Source: Methylocystis sp. SC2 (lineage in GTDB: Bacteria; Pseudomonadota; Alphaproteobacteria; Rhizobiales; Beijerinckiaceae). From it: a DNA stretch of 64,000 nt. The stretch spans positions 2,822,501-2,886,500 of the forward strand of contig NC_018485.1 of assembly GCF_000304315.1 (NCBI RefSeq), read 5' to 3'. Both the position numbers and the translations under genes were made by a program. The notes under the pieces were generated by a model. The model did not search any database and was not told where the DNA came from. It saw only the letters and a list, made by a program, of their open reading frames with translations. Shown one piece after another: positions 1 to 9,760 of this stretch (its first letter is position 1; each line of letters begins with the position of its first letter).

Positions 1-280
1 CGTGGCGCATGGCCTTGCGTCATCGATCTTCACCGCGCGTCTCGACGAAGCCGAGCGCTTCATGGCGGCTGACGGGTCGGATTGCGGCATTGTGAACGTC
101 AACATCGGGCCGTCCGGCGCCGAGATCGGCGGCGCCTTCGGCGGCGAGAAGGATACGGGCGGCGGTCGCGAGGCGGGATCGGATTGCTGGAAGTTCTATA
201 TGCGCCGCGCCACCAACACGATCAATTTTTCAGGGGAGCTGCCGCTCGCCCAGGGCGTCAAATTCGATCTCGCGACTTAG
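1..280 (+). CDS. Aldehyde dehydrogenase, ALDH7 family (C-terminal part only)
   Basis: The last 92 codons of an aldehyde dehydrogenase whose start lies upstream of the window. The tail contains the stretches [20 protein letters not shown] and [19 protein letters not shown], which are diagnostic of the ALDH7/antiquitin family (alpha-aminoadipic semialdehyde dehydrogenase, AmaB). The catalytic cysteine and NAD site lie outside the window. The family oxidises L-2-aminoadipate 6-semialdehyde to 2-aminoadipate in lysine catabolism. The next gene, HglS, acts further down the same route, which supports this role over a general aldehyde dehydrogenase. Confidence 0.9.
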   Translation, partial: VAHGLASSIFTARLDEAERFMAADGSDCGIVNVNIGPSGAEIGGAFGGEKDTGGGREAGSDCWKFYMRRATNTINFSGELPLAQGVKFDLAT

Positions 281-358
281 CCGCAGCGTCGCTATGCGAT
301 GATTTCCGGACGCCGGCGACTTACATATGGGGAGCAACCATCGACGGTCGGAGCTGCG

Positions 359-1810
359 ATGAATGAGTCTACGGCTTCCGCTGACGCCACTCGCGCGATG
401 TTCGCCTCGGCAATTTCGGACATGTATCAGACCGAAGCGCCGCAGTATCGGGCGATGAAGGCGCTTGTCGTCGAGGTGAATCGACAGACTCTCGCCAGAG
501 ATGCTCCGCTCGAGCGGCGCCTTCTTGAGGGCGGGGAACTCGCACGGCTCGACGTCGAGCGTCATGGCGCCATTCGCGTCGGAACGGCCGAGGAGCTTTC
601 GACGCTGCGCCGGCTCTTCGCGATCATGGGAATGGCGCCCGTCGGCTATTACGATCTGTCGATCGCCGGCATTCCGGTGCATTCGACGGCGTTCCGGCCA
701 ATTGGCGAAGCCGCGTTGCGGGCCAGCCCGTTTCGAATCTTCACGTCGCTTCTCCGGCTGGATCTCATCTCTGACGCGGAAGCGCGTGAGATTGCGACGA
801 AGGTTCTCGCTCGGCGAGACATCTTTACGCCGCGTTGTCGGGAGTTGATCGATCTCTACGAAAGGCGCGGGTTCGACGATGACGAGGCGCGCGCGTTCGC
901 TGTTGAAGCGGCAAAAATATTCCGCTGGAACGGGCGGGCGACGGTTTCATCGGCGGTCTATGGGACGCTGCATGCGACGCATCCGCTGCTCGCCGACATC
1001 GTTTGTTTCAAGGGGCCGCATATCAACCATCTCACCTTGCACGCGCTCGATATCGACGCAGCGCACCACGCGATGGCCGCGCGTGAGATGAGCCCGAAAG
1101 CGATCATCGAAGGGCCGCCGCGTCGCCGCTGCCCGATCCTGTTGCGCCAGACGAGCTTCAGGGCGCGCCCCGAGCCTGTCGAATTCATCGAGGAAGACGG
1201 CCGGCGCGTAACGGGCGCCCATGCGGCGCGTTTTGGCGAGATCGAGCAGAGAGGCGCAGCGCTGACCGCGAAGGGACGCGCGCTTTACGACCGGCTTCTC
1301 GCCGAAGCTCAGGCTGCCGTTCCGCTGGCGACAGACGGCGCCAATGCGCGCGCCTTCAACGAAGAGCTAGCGCGGCGCTTTGCGGCTTTTCCCGACGATG
1401 GCGACGCGCTGCGAAGGGAGAAGCTCGCCTTCTTCCGCTATTCGGCCGATCCACGCGCGAGCGCAGGGGAGTCCTCGTCTTCCGTTTCATTGGAAGATCT
1501 CCTGCGCTCCGGCGTTCTGCGCGCCGAACCGATCGCTTACGAGGATTTCCTGCCGGTCAGCGCCGCCGGCATTTTCCGCTCCAACCTCGGGGAGCAAGGC
1601 GCGGAGGAACGCATCGAGCGCGCCGACCAAAGCGCCTTCGAGGCGGCGCTCGGCGCGCCGGTCCTCAATGAGCTTGCGCTTTATGAGGAAGCGGAGACGC
1701 GCTCCTTAGAGGCCAGCCTGCAGGCGCTTGGCGTCGATCGCGCCGCTTCGGTTCAACCGTCAAAAACGGGCGCCGCGCCTATTGGCGCGGCGGAAACCAG
1801 CCATAACTGA
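359..1810 (+). CDS. hglS: 2-oxoadipate dioxygenase/decarboxylase (DUF1338, HglS/YdcJ family)
   Basis: A 483-residue protein of the DUF1338 family, a VOC-fold non-haem iron enzyme that converts 2-oxoadipate to D-2-hydroxyglutarate with loss of CO2. Family signatures visible are VHSTAFRPI (His about residue 108, a metal-ligand candidate), GPHINHLTLHALDID (second His) and ARFGEIEQRGAALTAKGRALYD near residues 290-320. The ATG at 359 is chosen because GGAG lies 5 nt upstream; an in-frame start at 299 has no comparable site. It follows the ALDH7 gene by about 80 bp, so both probably act in the aminoadipate branch of lysine breakdown. The family assignment is firm; the substrate follows from characterised relatives. 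Confidence 0.9.
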   Translation: MNESTASADATRAMFASAISDMYQTEAPQYRAMKALVVEVNRQTLARDAPLERRLLEGGELARLDVERHGAIRVGTAEELSTLRRLFAIMGMAPVGYYDLSIAGIPVHSTAFRPIGEAALRASPFRIFTSLLRLDLISDAEAREIATKVLARRDIFTPRCRELIDLYERRGFDDDEARAFAVEAAKIFRWNGRATVSSAVYGTLHATHPLLADIVCFKGPHINHLTLHALDIDAAHHAMAAREMSPKAIIEGPPRRRCPILLRQTSFRARPEPVEFIEEDGRRVTGAHAARFGEIEQRGAALTAKGRALYDRLLAEAQAAVPLATDGANARAFNEELARRFAAFPDDGDALRREKLAFFRYSADPRASAGESSSSVSLEDLLRSGVLRAEPIAYEDFLPVSAAGIFRSNLGEQGAEERIERADQSAFEAALGAPVLNELALYEEAETRSLEASLQALGVDRAASVQPSKTGAAPIGAAETSHN

Positions 1811-1860
1811 GGAGTAGGCGCTCGACGCATGGGCGGAGGCGCCGCGGTATCGGAAGGCGC

Positions 1861-2853
1861 ATGCGACGCATCCTGGTTACGGGCGCCCTCGGCCAGATCG
1901 GCGCCGAACTGACGCCGGCGCTGCGCAAGCGATATGGCGCGGCGCGGGTCATCGCCTCAGACCTCGCAGAGGCGCGGCCATCTGACGATCTTTATGAGCG
2001 CCTCGACTGTACGCAGGCCGACGCGGTCGCCGATCTGATGCGCCGGCGCGACATCGACGTCGTCTACCATCTCGCCGCGCTGCTCTCGGCCGTCGCCGAG
2101 GACAGGCCGCAAGACGCCTGGAGCGTCAATATGAGCGGCCTCTACAATGTGCTGGAGGCGGCGCGCCGCTTTGGCTGCAAGGTTTTCTTCCCGAGCTCCA
2201 TTGCGGCGTTCGGCCCCTCGACGCCGCGCCGCGGCACGCCGCAGATCACGATTCAGCGGCCCACGACCATCTACGGCGTCACCAAGGTCGCCGGCGAATT
2301 GCTGTGCGACTATTACGCGACGCGCTTTGGCGTCGACGCGCGCGGATTGCGCCTGCCGGGTCTCGTTTCTTCCGCGGCGCCGCCGGGCGGCGGCACGACC
2401 GACTACGCCGTCGAAATGTTTCGCGCCGCTGTTCGGCGCAAGCGCTATTCCTGCTTCCTCGCCGCAGAGACCCGTCTCGACATGATGTATATGCCGGACG
2501 CGACGCGCGCGATCATGGAGCTCATGGAGGCTGATCCCGAGCGCCTGCGGTTTCGCAATGCGTATAACGTCACCGGCATGAGCGTCACGCCGCGCGACAT
2601 CGCCGCGCAAATTCGCAAACACGCGCCCTCCTTCGCCGTGGACTACCGCATCGACCCGCTACGCCAAGCGATCGCCGACTCCTGGCCGCAGTCGCTCGAC
2701 GCCAATGCGGCGCGGGAAGATTGGGGGTTTGCGCCGCGCTTCGATCTCGCCGCCATGACGCGGGATATGCTCGCGCGTCTTGGCGCGGCCACAGATCCAT
2801 TTGACGATCCGAATTCTGACGAGGTCCCCAATGCCAATGCAGGGTTTGGCTAA
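1861..2853 (+). CDS. L-threonine 3-dehydrogenase, short-chain (SDR) type
   Basis: A 330-residue extended SDR of the epimerase-like threonine dehydrogenase group. It oxidises L-threonine to 2-amino-3-oxobutyrate with NAD+. The Rossmann motif GALGQIG lies at residues 8-14. The catalytic region has PSSIAAFGP and TIYGVTKVAGE (Tyr and Lys of YxxxK), followed by LRLPGLVSS and PPGGGTTDYA, all typical of SDR-type TDH rather than sugar epimerases. The 3' end overlaps the next gene, the coenzyme A-dependent lyase for its product, by 23 bp. The two enzymes therefore form the threonine-to-glycine plus acetyl-CoA pathway as a tight operon. Confidence 0.92.
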   Translation: MRRILVTGALGQIGAELTPALRKRYGAARVIASDLAEARPSDDLYERLDCTQADAVADLMRRRDIDVVYHLAALLSAVAEDRPQDAWSVNMSGLYNVLEAARRFGCKVFFPSSIAAFGPSTPRRGTPQITIQRPTTIYGVTKVAGELLCDYYATRFGVDARGLRLPGLVSSAAPPGGGTTDYAVEMFRAAVRRKRYSCFLAAETRLDMMYMPDATRAIMELMEADPERLRFRNAYNVTGMSVTPRDIAAQIRKHAPSFAVDYRIDPLRQAIADSWPQSLDANAAREDWGFAPRFDLAAMTRDMLARLGAATDPFDDPNSDEVPNANAGFG

Positions 2854-4090
2854 GGCGCTCGCCGCGCAGCTCGGCGAACTCTCGCAGGCCGGGCTGCTCA
2901 AGGGCGCGGAAAGCGTGCTCTGTGGCGTCGTTGCGCCGCGTGACGGCTACGGTCCGCGCTTTTTCATCGAAGGCGAAGGCGACAAGCCGTTCCTGCGCAT
3001 GAACGCCAATAACTATCTCGGCATGTCGCTGCGCGAAGAGGTGATTGACGCCGAAGACGCGGCGGCGACGAACTATGGCGCCGGGCCCGGCGCGGTGCGC
3101 TTCATCAGCGGAACTTGGTCGCCTCACGTCGCCTTGGAGCGTCGGCTCGCCGCCTTTCATTCGCGTCCGGCCGCGATCATCTTTTCATCCGCCTATGCGG
3201 CGGTCACGGGACTCATTCCGCAGCTCGTCAGCAAGAAGACCGCCGTCATCAGCGACGAACTCAACCACAATTGCATCATCAACGCGATCTCGCTTGCGGC
3301 GCCTGCGGAGAAACGGATCTACAAACATCTTGATATGGGCGAACTCGAGCGATGTCTCGACGAGACCGCGAAATCATGCACCCGCGCCCTCATCGTGACC
3401 GACGGCGTGTTCAGCATGCGCGGCGATCACGCGCCGCTCGAACGCATCATGACGCTGGCGCGCAGTCGCGATAACGCCTTCGCGGAGGGCGCGATCGTCG
3501 TCGTCGACGATTCACATGGCGTCGGCGCGCTCGGCGCGACCGGGCGCGGCGTGGAGGAATATACGCGGTCAGCGCCGGTCGACATTCTGGTGGCGACGCT
3601 CGGCAAGGCCTTCGGCGTCAATGGCGGCTATGTCGTCGGCGACGAAATCCTCATCCGCTACTTGCGCGAGCGCTCGCCCTTCTACGTCTACTCCAACCCC
3701 ATCACGCCGGCGGAAGCCGCCGCCGCGCATAAGGCGATCGACATCCTGGACAGTCCGAACGGCCTGTCGTTGCTCGAGCATCTGCGCGCCATGACCGCAC
3801 GCTTCAAGGCGGGGCTTGTCAGGCTTGGCTTCGAGACGCTGCCCGGGGAGCATCCGGTCGCGCCGCTCGTGACCCGCGACAGCGCCCGCACCGTCGCGCT
3901 TGTCGAACATCTGCGCCGGCGCGGCGTTCTGGTTACGGGGCTGACCTATCCGGTCGTGCCGCGGGGCGACGAAGAAATCCGCTTCCAGATCAGCGCGGAT
4001 CACACGGCCGCCGATATCGACGCGGCGTTGGCGGCGCTGGCCGAGGTGGCCGAGGCGAATGTTCCGCGGGCGCGGGCGAAGCCGATTTAG
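2831..4090 (+). CDS. kbl: Glycine C-acetyltransferase (2-amino-3-ketobutyrate CoA ligase)
   Basis: A 419-residue alpha-oxoamine synthase. It cleaves 2-amino-3-oxobutyrate with CoA to glycine and acetyl-CoA using PLP. Visible motifs are [15 protein letters not shown] (80-95), [13 protein letters not shown] (141-153), [11 protein letters not shown] (225-235) and [10 protein letters not shown] with the PLP lysine at about 259. The ATG at 2831 has GAGG a few bases upstream; the longer frame from 2780 would only extend into the dehydrogenase gene. The overlap with the preceding TDH gene indicates translational coupling. Length matches E. coli Kbl apart from a short C-terminal tail. Confidence 0.94.
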   Translation: MPMQGLAKALAAQLGELSQAGLLKGAESVLCGVVAPRDGYGPRFFIEGEGDKPFLRMNANNYLGMSLREEVIDAEDAAATNYGAGPGAVRFISGTWSPHVALERRLAAFHSRPAAIIFSSAYAAVTGLIPQLVSKKTAVISDELNHNCIINAISLAAPAEKRIYKHLDMGELERCLDETAKSCTRALIVTDGVFSMRGDHAPLERIMTLARSRDNAFAEGAIVVVDDSHGVGALGATGRGVEEYTRSAPVDILVATLGKAFGVNGGYVVGDEILIRYLRERSPFYVYSNPITPAEAAAAHKAIDILDSPNGLSLLEHLRAMTARFKAGLVRLGFETLPGEHPVAPLVTRDSARTVALVEHLRRRGVLVTGLTYPVVPRGDEEIRFQISADHTAADIDAALAALAEVAEANVPRARAKPI

Positions 4091-4152
4091 CGCGCTATTT
4101 ACTGTGGCGGCGCCGCCTGATCTCGAGCGCGGCGACAGCCGAGGAAACATCC

Positions 4153-5472
4153 ATGGACAGCGCGCGTTACCATAAGGCGAGCATCGGAAACCGCTTGCTT
4201 CAGCCGGAAACGCTGATGCTCGGCTACGGCTATGATCCGACGCTCTCGGAAGGCGCGGTTAAGCCGCCGGTGTTTCTGACGTCGACCTTCGTGTTTCGAA
4301 CGGCCGAAGAGGGACGCGACTTCTTCGACTATATGGCCGGCCGTCGCGCGCCGCCGGAAGGCGAAGAATCCGGACTGGTCTATTCACGGTTTAACCATCC
4401 CAATCTCGAGATCGTCGAGGACCGCCTGGCGATCTACGAGCACGCCGAATGCGGTCTCGTCTTTTCCTCCGGCATGTCGGCGATCGTCACCACGATTCTT
4501 GCCTTCGCGCGCCCAGGAGAAACAATTCTGCGCAGCCGTCCGCTCTATGGCGGCACGGAAGTTCTCATCGACAAGACGCTGGCGCCGTTCGGGCTGACCG
4601 GCGTCGGTTTCACCGATGGGCTCGACGAAGACAATATCCGCGCCGCGGCCGCGCGCGCGATGGACGTCGGACGCATCGCGATGATCTTCATTGAGACGCC
4701 GTCCAATCCGATGAACAGCCTGGTCGATATCGCGCTGGTGCGACGCATCGCCGAAGACATCGCGGAACGACAGGACGCGAGGCCGGTCATTTGTTGCGAC
4801 AACACGCTGCTCGGCCCCGTTTTCCAGTCGCCCCTCCGGCACGGCGCCGATTTGTCGCTCTATTCGCTGACGAAATATGTCGGCGGGCACAGCGATCTCA
4901 TCGGCGGCGCGGTCGTCGGCTCCTGCGCGCATCTGAAGACCATTCGCGCGATGCGCAGCGCCATCGGCACGCAGCTCGACGCGCATTCCTGCTGGATGCT
5001 TGGCCGCTCGCTCGAGACATTGTCTTTGCGCATGAACCGGGCGGCGGAGAATGCGGCGATCGTCGCGGATTTTCTCGCCGCTCATCCCAGGGTGGCCCGC
5101 GTTCACTATCCGCCGCTGCTGCCGGCGGATCATCCCGAGCGCTTGTTGATGGCGCGCCAGTCGAGTTCCGCCGGCTCCACCTTTTCTTTCGAGGTCGTGG
5201 GCGGACAAGCCGAAGCCTTCGCCTTCCTCAACCGGCTGCAGATCTTCAAGCTCGCCGTCAGCCTCGGCGGCACCGAATCGTTGGTTTGTCATCCGACGAC
5301 CACCGTGCATTCCGGACTCACCGAAGAGGCTCGGCGGGAAATCGGGATCACGCCCTCCCTTGTTCGCGCATCGATCGGCATCGAACATCCGGACGATCTT
5401 ATCGCCGATCTGGCCCAGGCGTTCGAGCAAGGAAGCTTTGTCGAAGCGTCGGCGCCGCAAGCTGGGCGCTAA
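4153..5472 (+). CDS. Cys/Met metabolism PLP-dependent enzyme (cystathionine gamma-synthase family)
   Basis: A 439-residue fold-type I PLP enzyme of the transsulfuration family (cystathionine synthase/lyase, methionine gamma-lyase, acyl-homoserine sulfhydrylase). Conserved blocks are VYSRFNHPN (77-85), FSSGMSAI (104-111), [14 protein letters not shown] (180-193), CDNTLLGP and [13 protein letters not shown] with the PLP lysine at about 241. The position where methionine gamma-lyases usually carry a reactive cysteine reads RPLYGGTEV, with Gly, so classical methionine gamma-lyase is less likely. The ATG follows GAGGAAAC by 5 nt. It lies 62 bp after kbl on the same strand, perhaps as part of an amino-acid catabolic operon. 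The exact substrate cannot be decided. Confidence 0.85.
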   Translation: MDSARYHKASIGNRLLQPETLMLGYGYDPTLSEGAVKPPVFLTSTFVFRTAEEGRDFFDYMAGRRAPPEGEESGLVYSRFNHPNLEIVEDRLAIYEHAECGLVFSSGMSAIVTTILAFARPGETILRSRPLYGGTEVLIDKTLAPFGLTGVGFTDGLDEDNIRAAAARAMDVGRIAMIFIETPSNPMNSLVDIALVRRIAEDIAERQDARPVICCDNTLLGPVFQSPLRHGADLSLYSLTKYVGGHSDLIGGAVVGSCAHLKTIRAMRSAIGTQLDAHSCWMLGRSLETLSLRMNRAAENAAIVADFLAAHPRVARVHYPPLLPADHPERLLMARQSSSAGSTFSFEVVGGQAEAFAFLNRLQIFKLAVSLGGTESLVCHPTTTVHSGLTEEARREIGITPSLVRASIGIEHPDDLIADLAQAFEQGSFVEASAPQAGR

Positions 5473-5548
5473 GCCCTGTTAATCGGGCGCCGCAGACATA
5501 TCTATTCCAAGGAGCCCTTGTGGCCATGAACCGAGCTGAGACTGGACA

Positions 5549-5881
5549 ATGAGAGTAGCGAAGGAAGTGCGAGACGACCGAACCGTTCTGAGCATCCAGG
5601 AGGATCGCATCGATGCGCACAACTCGGGCGAGCTCAAGGACGTGGTGCTAAAGACGCTCGAAGGCGGCGCTCAAAACGTCGTCATTGATTTGGCGCGCGT
5701 TCAATTCATCGACAGCTCCGGGCTGGGGGCGCTGCTCTCCGGCTACAAAAATGCGAGTTTGCGCTCGAGCGGGTTCGCTTTGGCGGGTCTGCAGCCGCGT
5801 GTCAGGTCGATGTTCGAACTGACGCGACTGCATCGTGTTTTCGATATCTATCCAAGCTTGCAGCTGGCGCTGAGCGCGTGA
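5549..5881 (+). CDS. STAS-domain anti-sigma factor antagonist
   Basis: A 110-residue single-domain STAS protein of the SpoIIAA/RsbV type. The phosphorylatable serine region is VQFIDSSGLGALLSGY (Ser56/57). Such proteins bind the partner anti-sigma kinase when unphosphorylated and free its target. The stop overlaps the start of the RsbW-like gene by 4 nt (GTGA), so the pair is translationally coupled. The PP2C phosphatase that would dephosphorylate it lies two genes downstream. No cognate sigma factor is encoded nearby, so the output could be a sigma factor elsewhere or another target. Confidence 0.9.
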   Translation: MRVAKEVRDDRTVLSIQEDRIDAHNSGELKDVVLKTLEGGAQNVVIDLARVQFIDSSGLGALLSGYKNASLRSSGFALAGLQPRVRSMFELTRLHRVFDIYPSLQLALSA

Positions 5882-6336
5882 GTGCGCGAATGGGGTGGGC
5901 GGGGATCGAGATGTGCGAGACAATCGTCAATCTGGACATCGTCGTTCCCAACCAGACGCGATATCTGCGTTTCATTGGCGCAGTCGCCGAGCAGCTTGCG
6001 AAAGAGCTGGACGTTCCGGAGGACACGCGCGACACCCTCGCGTTTCACCTTAATCTTGCGCTGACCGAGGCCGTCGCCAACGCCATTCAATATAGCTCTG
6101 CGGCGAATTCGACCGACTCCGTTCGGATCTCCTTTTCGCTGGAGGACGCCGACCTTTTCGTTCGGGTTTTCGATCACGGCGGAGGTTTCGACCTTGCGGC
6201 TCTGCCGACGCCGGCGTTCGACGAACTTCGCGAACGCGGCCGCGGCATATTCTTCATTCGCTCTGTGATGGACTCTGTTCAATATCACAAGACGGAGTCG
6301 GGCAATGTTCTCGAAATGCGCAAGAAGATCGCCTAG
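5878..6336 (+). CDS. RsbW-like anti-sigma factor / serine-protein kinase (HATPase)
   Basis: A 152-residue GHKL ATPase-fold protein. The N box is seen in LNLALTEAVANAIQYS and the G1/G2 boxes in RVFDHGGGFD and RERGRGIFFIRSVMD. These match RsbW/SpoIIAB switch kinases, which phosphorylate the STAS partner and sequester a regulator. The GTG at 5878 overlaps the preceding STAS stop; in-frame ATGs at 5890 and 5911 are possible alternatives. It is followed after 13 bp by the glutamate dehydrogenase gene on the same strand, so the operon appears to continue. Confidence 0.88.
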   Translation: MSARMGWAGIEMCETIVNLDIVVPNQTRYLRFIGAVAEQLAKELDVPEDTRDTLAFHLNLALTEAVANAIQYSSAANSTDSVRISFSLEDADLFVRVFDHGGGFDLAALPTPAFDELRERGRGIFFIRSVMDSVQYHKTESGNVLEMRKKIA

Positions 6337-6349
6337 CTGATGGTCGCCT

Positions 6350-9300
6350 GTGCTTCGCTCTCCGGACACATTGACGTCTGAAACGCCCCGCGTCGGGGAC
6401 TGGGATTCTGCGGTGCGGGATTTCCTCCGCCGCGCCGGTCGCCGTTCTGGGCTGAATCTTTCCGGCGAGGCGCTTGACGCATTGCCCAAATCCTATCGCT
6501 ACCTGGTGCCGGCTTGGCGCGCCGCGCGCGATCTCGCGCTGATCGCGGCCAACCGAGACGAGCGCGAGATCGTCGAATTGCGTCGGCTGCGCGGCCTCGG
6601 AGCCGATGTCGCCCGATATGAAATTCGCCTGATCGGCGCCAAAGACCATGCGCTGGATGAACTTCTGCCGATGCTGCAGAACCTCGGACTGCGCGTCGCA
6701 GATCAAATTCAGCTCGCACTCAATCTCAGCATCGGGCCGCGGTTTATTCGAAGCTTCATCGTCGAGCCCGCCATGCGGAGCGGCGCGAGCGTCGCGCGAT
6801 CGCATGGTCGATTGTTGGAGGCGCTCAAAGCCGTGCTCTCAGCCGAGGTTGAGAGCGACGCCTTGAATGGCTTGATCCTGGTCACCCAGCTGGATTGGCG
6901 GCAGATTGATCTCTTTCGCGCCTACGGCAACTACTATCAGCAGCTCGGCCTGCGGATCGGACGCGCCCGCATTTATCGCGCGCTTTTGCACAGTCCGGCG
7001 GTCGCCCAGCTGCTCTATCGTTACTTCGAAGCGCGGTTCGAACCGGATCGCGGCGGACGCGACTCCTTTGAGATCGAGCTGGAGTCGCTCACGCCGATCA
7101 GGGCGCAGCTTGTCGACGTATTGGACAAGGTCACGGATAGCGGCGATGATCGCATTCTTCGCGACCTCTTCAATCTCATCGACGCGACGGTGCGCACCAA
7201 CTTCTATTTTTGCGGCGATTGGGCGCGGAAGTTCATTGCTCTAAAGATCAGCAGTCTCGGCGTGTTCAACATGCCGGCTCCAAAGCCTATGGCGGAGATC
7301 TATGTTCATTCGCCCTCGATGGAAGGCGTGCATCTGCGGGGCGCCAAGGTGGCGCGCGGCGGGATACGCTGGTCCGACCGGCCCGAGGATTTTCGCGGCG
7401 AAGTCCTGGCGCTGATGCAGACTCAGATGATCAAGAACGCCCTCATCGTGCCGCAGGGCGCCAAGGGCGGCTTTGTTCTGAAACTTCCCTTTGTAGACGC
7501 GACGGAGCGCCAGCGCCTCGGGAAGGAGGCATATTCGCAATTCCTGCGCGGGCTTCTCGATCTCACCGACAATCTGAAAGATTCACAGATCGTCCGGCCG
7601 CCGGCGCTCGTCGCCTATGACGGCCCTGATCCTTATCTCGTCGTCGCGGCCGACAAGGGCACCGCCACCTGGGCCGACGTCGCCAATGAGATTTCGCAAT
7701 CCTACGACTTCTGGCTCGGCGACGCCTTCGCGAGCGGCGGCGTACATGGCTATCATCATAAGCGACTGGGCATTACCGCGCGCGGCGCCTGGGTCTGCGT
7801 AAGACGACACTTCCATGAACTCGGCCGCAATGTCGATGCGGAGCCGATGACCGTCGTCGGCGTCGGCTCCATGGATGGCGACGTCTTCGGCAACGGCATG
7901 CTGCACACGCCGAACATTCGGCTGCTGGGCGCGTTCGACGGTCAGTACATCTTCATCGACCCCAACCCGGATCCGCTCGTTTCTTTCGCCGAGCGACGCC
8001 GTCTGTTCCAACTGCCGCAGTCGACGTGGCGCGACTACAACCCGGCGCTGCTCTCACGCGGTGGAGGCGTCTATCGGCGCGACGCCAAGGATATACCGCT
8101 AAGCCCCGAGGTGCGGGCGTGGCTTGGCGTGCGGCATAGCGCGATCGACGGCGAAGCGCTGGTCCGCTGGCTCTTGATCGCGCCCGTGGATCTGTTGTGG
8201 ATGGGCGGGGTCGGCACTTATGTCAAGGCGAGCTCGGAGACGAATGAAAGCGTCGGCGATCGCGTCAACGACGGCGCGCGCGTCGATGCGCTGCAGCTTC
8301 GCGCCAAGGTCGTTGGCGAAGGCGCCAACCTCGCCTTTACGCAGCGGGGACGCATTGAATACGCCCTGAGAGGCGGCCGGATCAATACCGACGCGGTCGA
8401 TAATTCGGCGGGCGTTGATCTCTCCGATCACGAAGTCAATTTGAAGACTCTGCTGCACACGCGGCCGGACCAAGACACGCCAGACGTCGCAGATCCCAAT
8501 CGCTTGCTCGAATCCCTCACCGAGGAGGTTTGCGCGTCCGTATTGCAGGACAACGACCGACAGAGCCTTTGCCTGTCATTGGACCAAGCGCGGTGCCGCA
8601 TCAATCTCGATCCCTTCATGGATCTCGCGGAGCAACTTGAAAACGCCGGCTATGTCAATGCAGCGGCAGAAGCCTTCCCGACACGAAAAGATGTCTCGGC
8701 GCGCGAGACGAAGGAGCTGACTCGACCGGAGCTCGCCTTGCTGATGGCCAGTTCGAAGCTGGCGCTAAAGCAGAGGCTGCTGGAGGACGAGGCGTTTCTG
8801 CAGGGTTCCTGGTCGTATGAATTTCTGGCGAGCTATTTTCCCGAATATCTGCGGTCTCATTTTTCGGAGCGGATCAGGAGTCATTCGCTCGCGCGGGACA
8901 TCGCCGTCACGATGATCTGCAACAAGGTCGTCGATCAGGCGGGAGTTTGCTTCCTGCTGCTGGGCGAGGGATTGGTCCCAACTCTGCTCAGCTATGCCGT
9001 CAAGCTCTATCTGTCCTTCGATCGAATCTTCGAGGGCGACCGATGGCGCGCCAGTTTTCGCGAAAGCCGCGAATTGGACGCCGCGCGTCAGTATGGGCTG
9101 ATCCTCCAGCTCGAAGCGGCTTTGGCGTATATGTGCAACTGGGCCATGCGACGCGGGCATCGGCTGAGCCCAGACGACGAAGACATCGAGCGCTGGCGTT
9201 CCGATCTGCGCGCCTATCGCGAACGCGTAGGCGTGAGCGAAGCGCCGGGCGATCCGTCCGCGGCGGCGCCCTATTTCGATCGGCTGCGGGATTTTCCTTT

Positions 9301-9757
9301 CCTCGTCGCGCTGACCCGCGAATCGGGAGCGGATATGCGAGTCGCCGGCGCATATTTTGATAAGGCCGCCACGCTATTTGGATTGCAAAAGCTGGCCGCC
9401 CTTCTCGCGGACGTGAAGCCGAGAGACCTTTGGGAGCAGCAGTTGCAGGCCGCGCTCGACGCGCGAATGCGGGACGCGTCCGCGCGCATCGCGTCCATGC
9501 AGTTGCTGAGCGGCGTCGCCGACGCGCGGGCTTTGTTTCGACATGTCGGGCTCGAGTTTCGCCTCGCCGGGCTTGAGCGGCTGGTGTTCAAACTGGAGGC
9601 GTCGCTCTTAACGACGCTGATGCCCTTCGCAGCCTTCGTCGCCGAGCTGAACGCGCTGGTCGATGCGTGCGACGCCGCATATCGCAGCCGCTCGGCGGGG
9701 GACGCGGACAGGGCGCGGAAGCCAAGCCGCGCGTCCTCGGACGCAGGAGCTTCGTAG
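6350..9757 (+). CDS. NAD-specific glutamate dehydrogenase, large type, N-terminally short
   Basis: An 1135-residue homologue of the large NAD-GDH family, which deaminates glutamate to 2-oxoglutarate. The catalytic core is intact: GVHLRGAKVARGGIRWSDR, MIKNALIVPQGAKGG with the lysines expected for substrate binding, and further on KVVGEGANLAFTQRGR and INTDAVDNSAGVDLSDHE. Typical bacterial members are about 1600 residues, so the N-terminal regulatory third (ACT-like region) is missing. The frame begins at GTG 6350, 14 bp after the kinase gene, and no upstream remnant of the missing domain is visible, because the STAS and kinase genes occupy that space. The shorter length recalls the 115-kDa GDH class. 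Placement inside a partner-switch operon is unusual. Confidence 0.88.
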   Translation: MLRSPDTLTSETPRVGDWDSAVRDFLRRAGRRSGLNLSGEALDALPKSYRYLVPAWRAARDLALIAANRDEREIVELRRLRGLGADVARYEIRLIGAKDHALDELLPMLQNLGLRVADQIQLALNLSIGPRFIRSFIVEPAMRSGASVARSHGRLLEALKAVLSAEVESDALNGLILVTQLDWRQIDLFRAYGNYYQQLGLRIGRARIYRALLHSPAVAQLLYRYFEARFEPDRGGRDSFEIELESLTPIRAQLVDVLDKVTDSGDDRILRDLFNLIDATVRTNFYFCGDWARKFIALKISSLGVFNMPAPKPMAEIYVHSPSMEGVHLRGAKVARGGIRWSDRPEDFRGEVLALMQTQMIKNALIVPQGAKGGFVLKLPFVDATERQRLGKEAYSQFLRGLLDLTDNLKDSQIVRPPALVAYDGPDPYLVVAADKGTATWADVANEISQSYDFWLGDAFASGGVHGYHHKRLGITARGAWVCVRRHFHELGRNVDAEPMTVVGVGSMDGDVFGNGMLHTPNIRLLGAFDGQYIFIDPNPDPLVSFAERRRLFQLPQSTWRDYNPALLSRGGGVYRRDAKDIPLSPEVRAWLGVRHSAIDGEALVRWLLIAPVDLLWMGGVGTYVKASSETNESVGDRVNDGARVDALQLRAKVVGEGANLAFTQRGRIEYALRGGRINTDAVDNSAGVDLSDHEVNLKTLLHTRPDQDTPDVADPNRLLESLTEEVCASVLQDNDRQSLCLSLDQARCRINLDPFMDLAEQLENAGYVNAAAEAFPTRKDVSARETKELTRPELALLMASSKLALKQRLLEDEAFLQGSWSYEFLASYFPEYLRSHFSERIRSHSLARDIAVTMICNKVVDQAGVCFLLLGEGLVPTLLSYAVKLYLSFDRIFEGDRWRASFRESRELDAARQYGLILQLEAALAYMCNWAMRRGHRLSPDDEDIERWRSDLRAYRERVGVSEAPGDPSAAAPYFDRLRDFPFLVALTRESGADMRVAGAYFDKAATLFGLQKLAALLADVKPRDLWEQQLQAALDARMRDASARIASMQLLSGVADARALFRHVGLEFRLAGLERLVFKLEASLLTTLMPFAAFVAELNALVDACDAAYRSRSAGDADRARKPSRASSDAGAS

Positions 9758-9760
9758 CGC

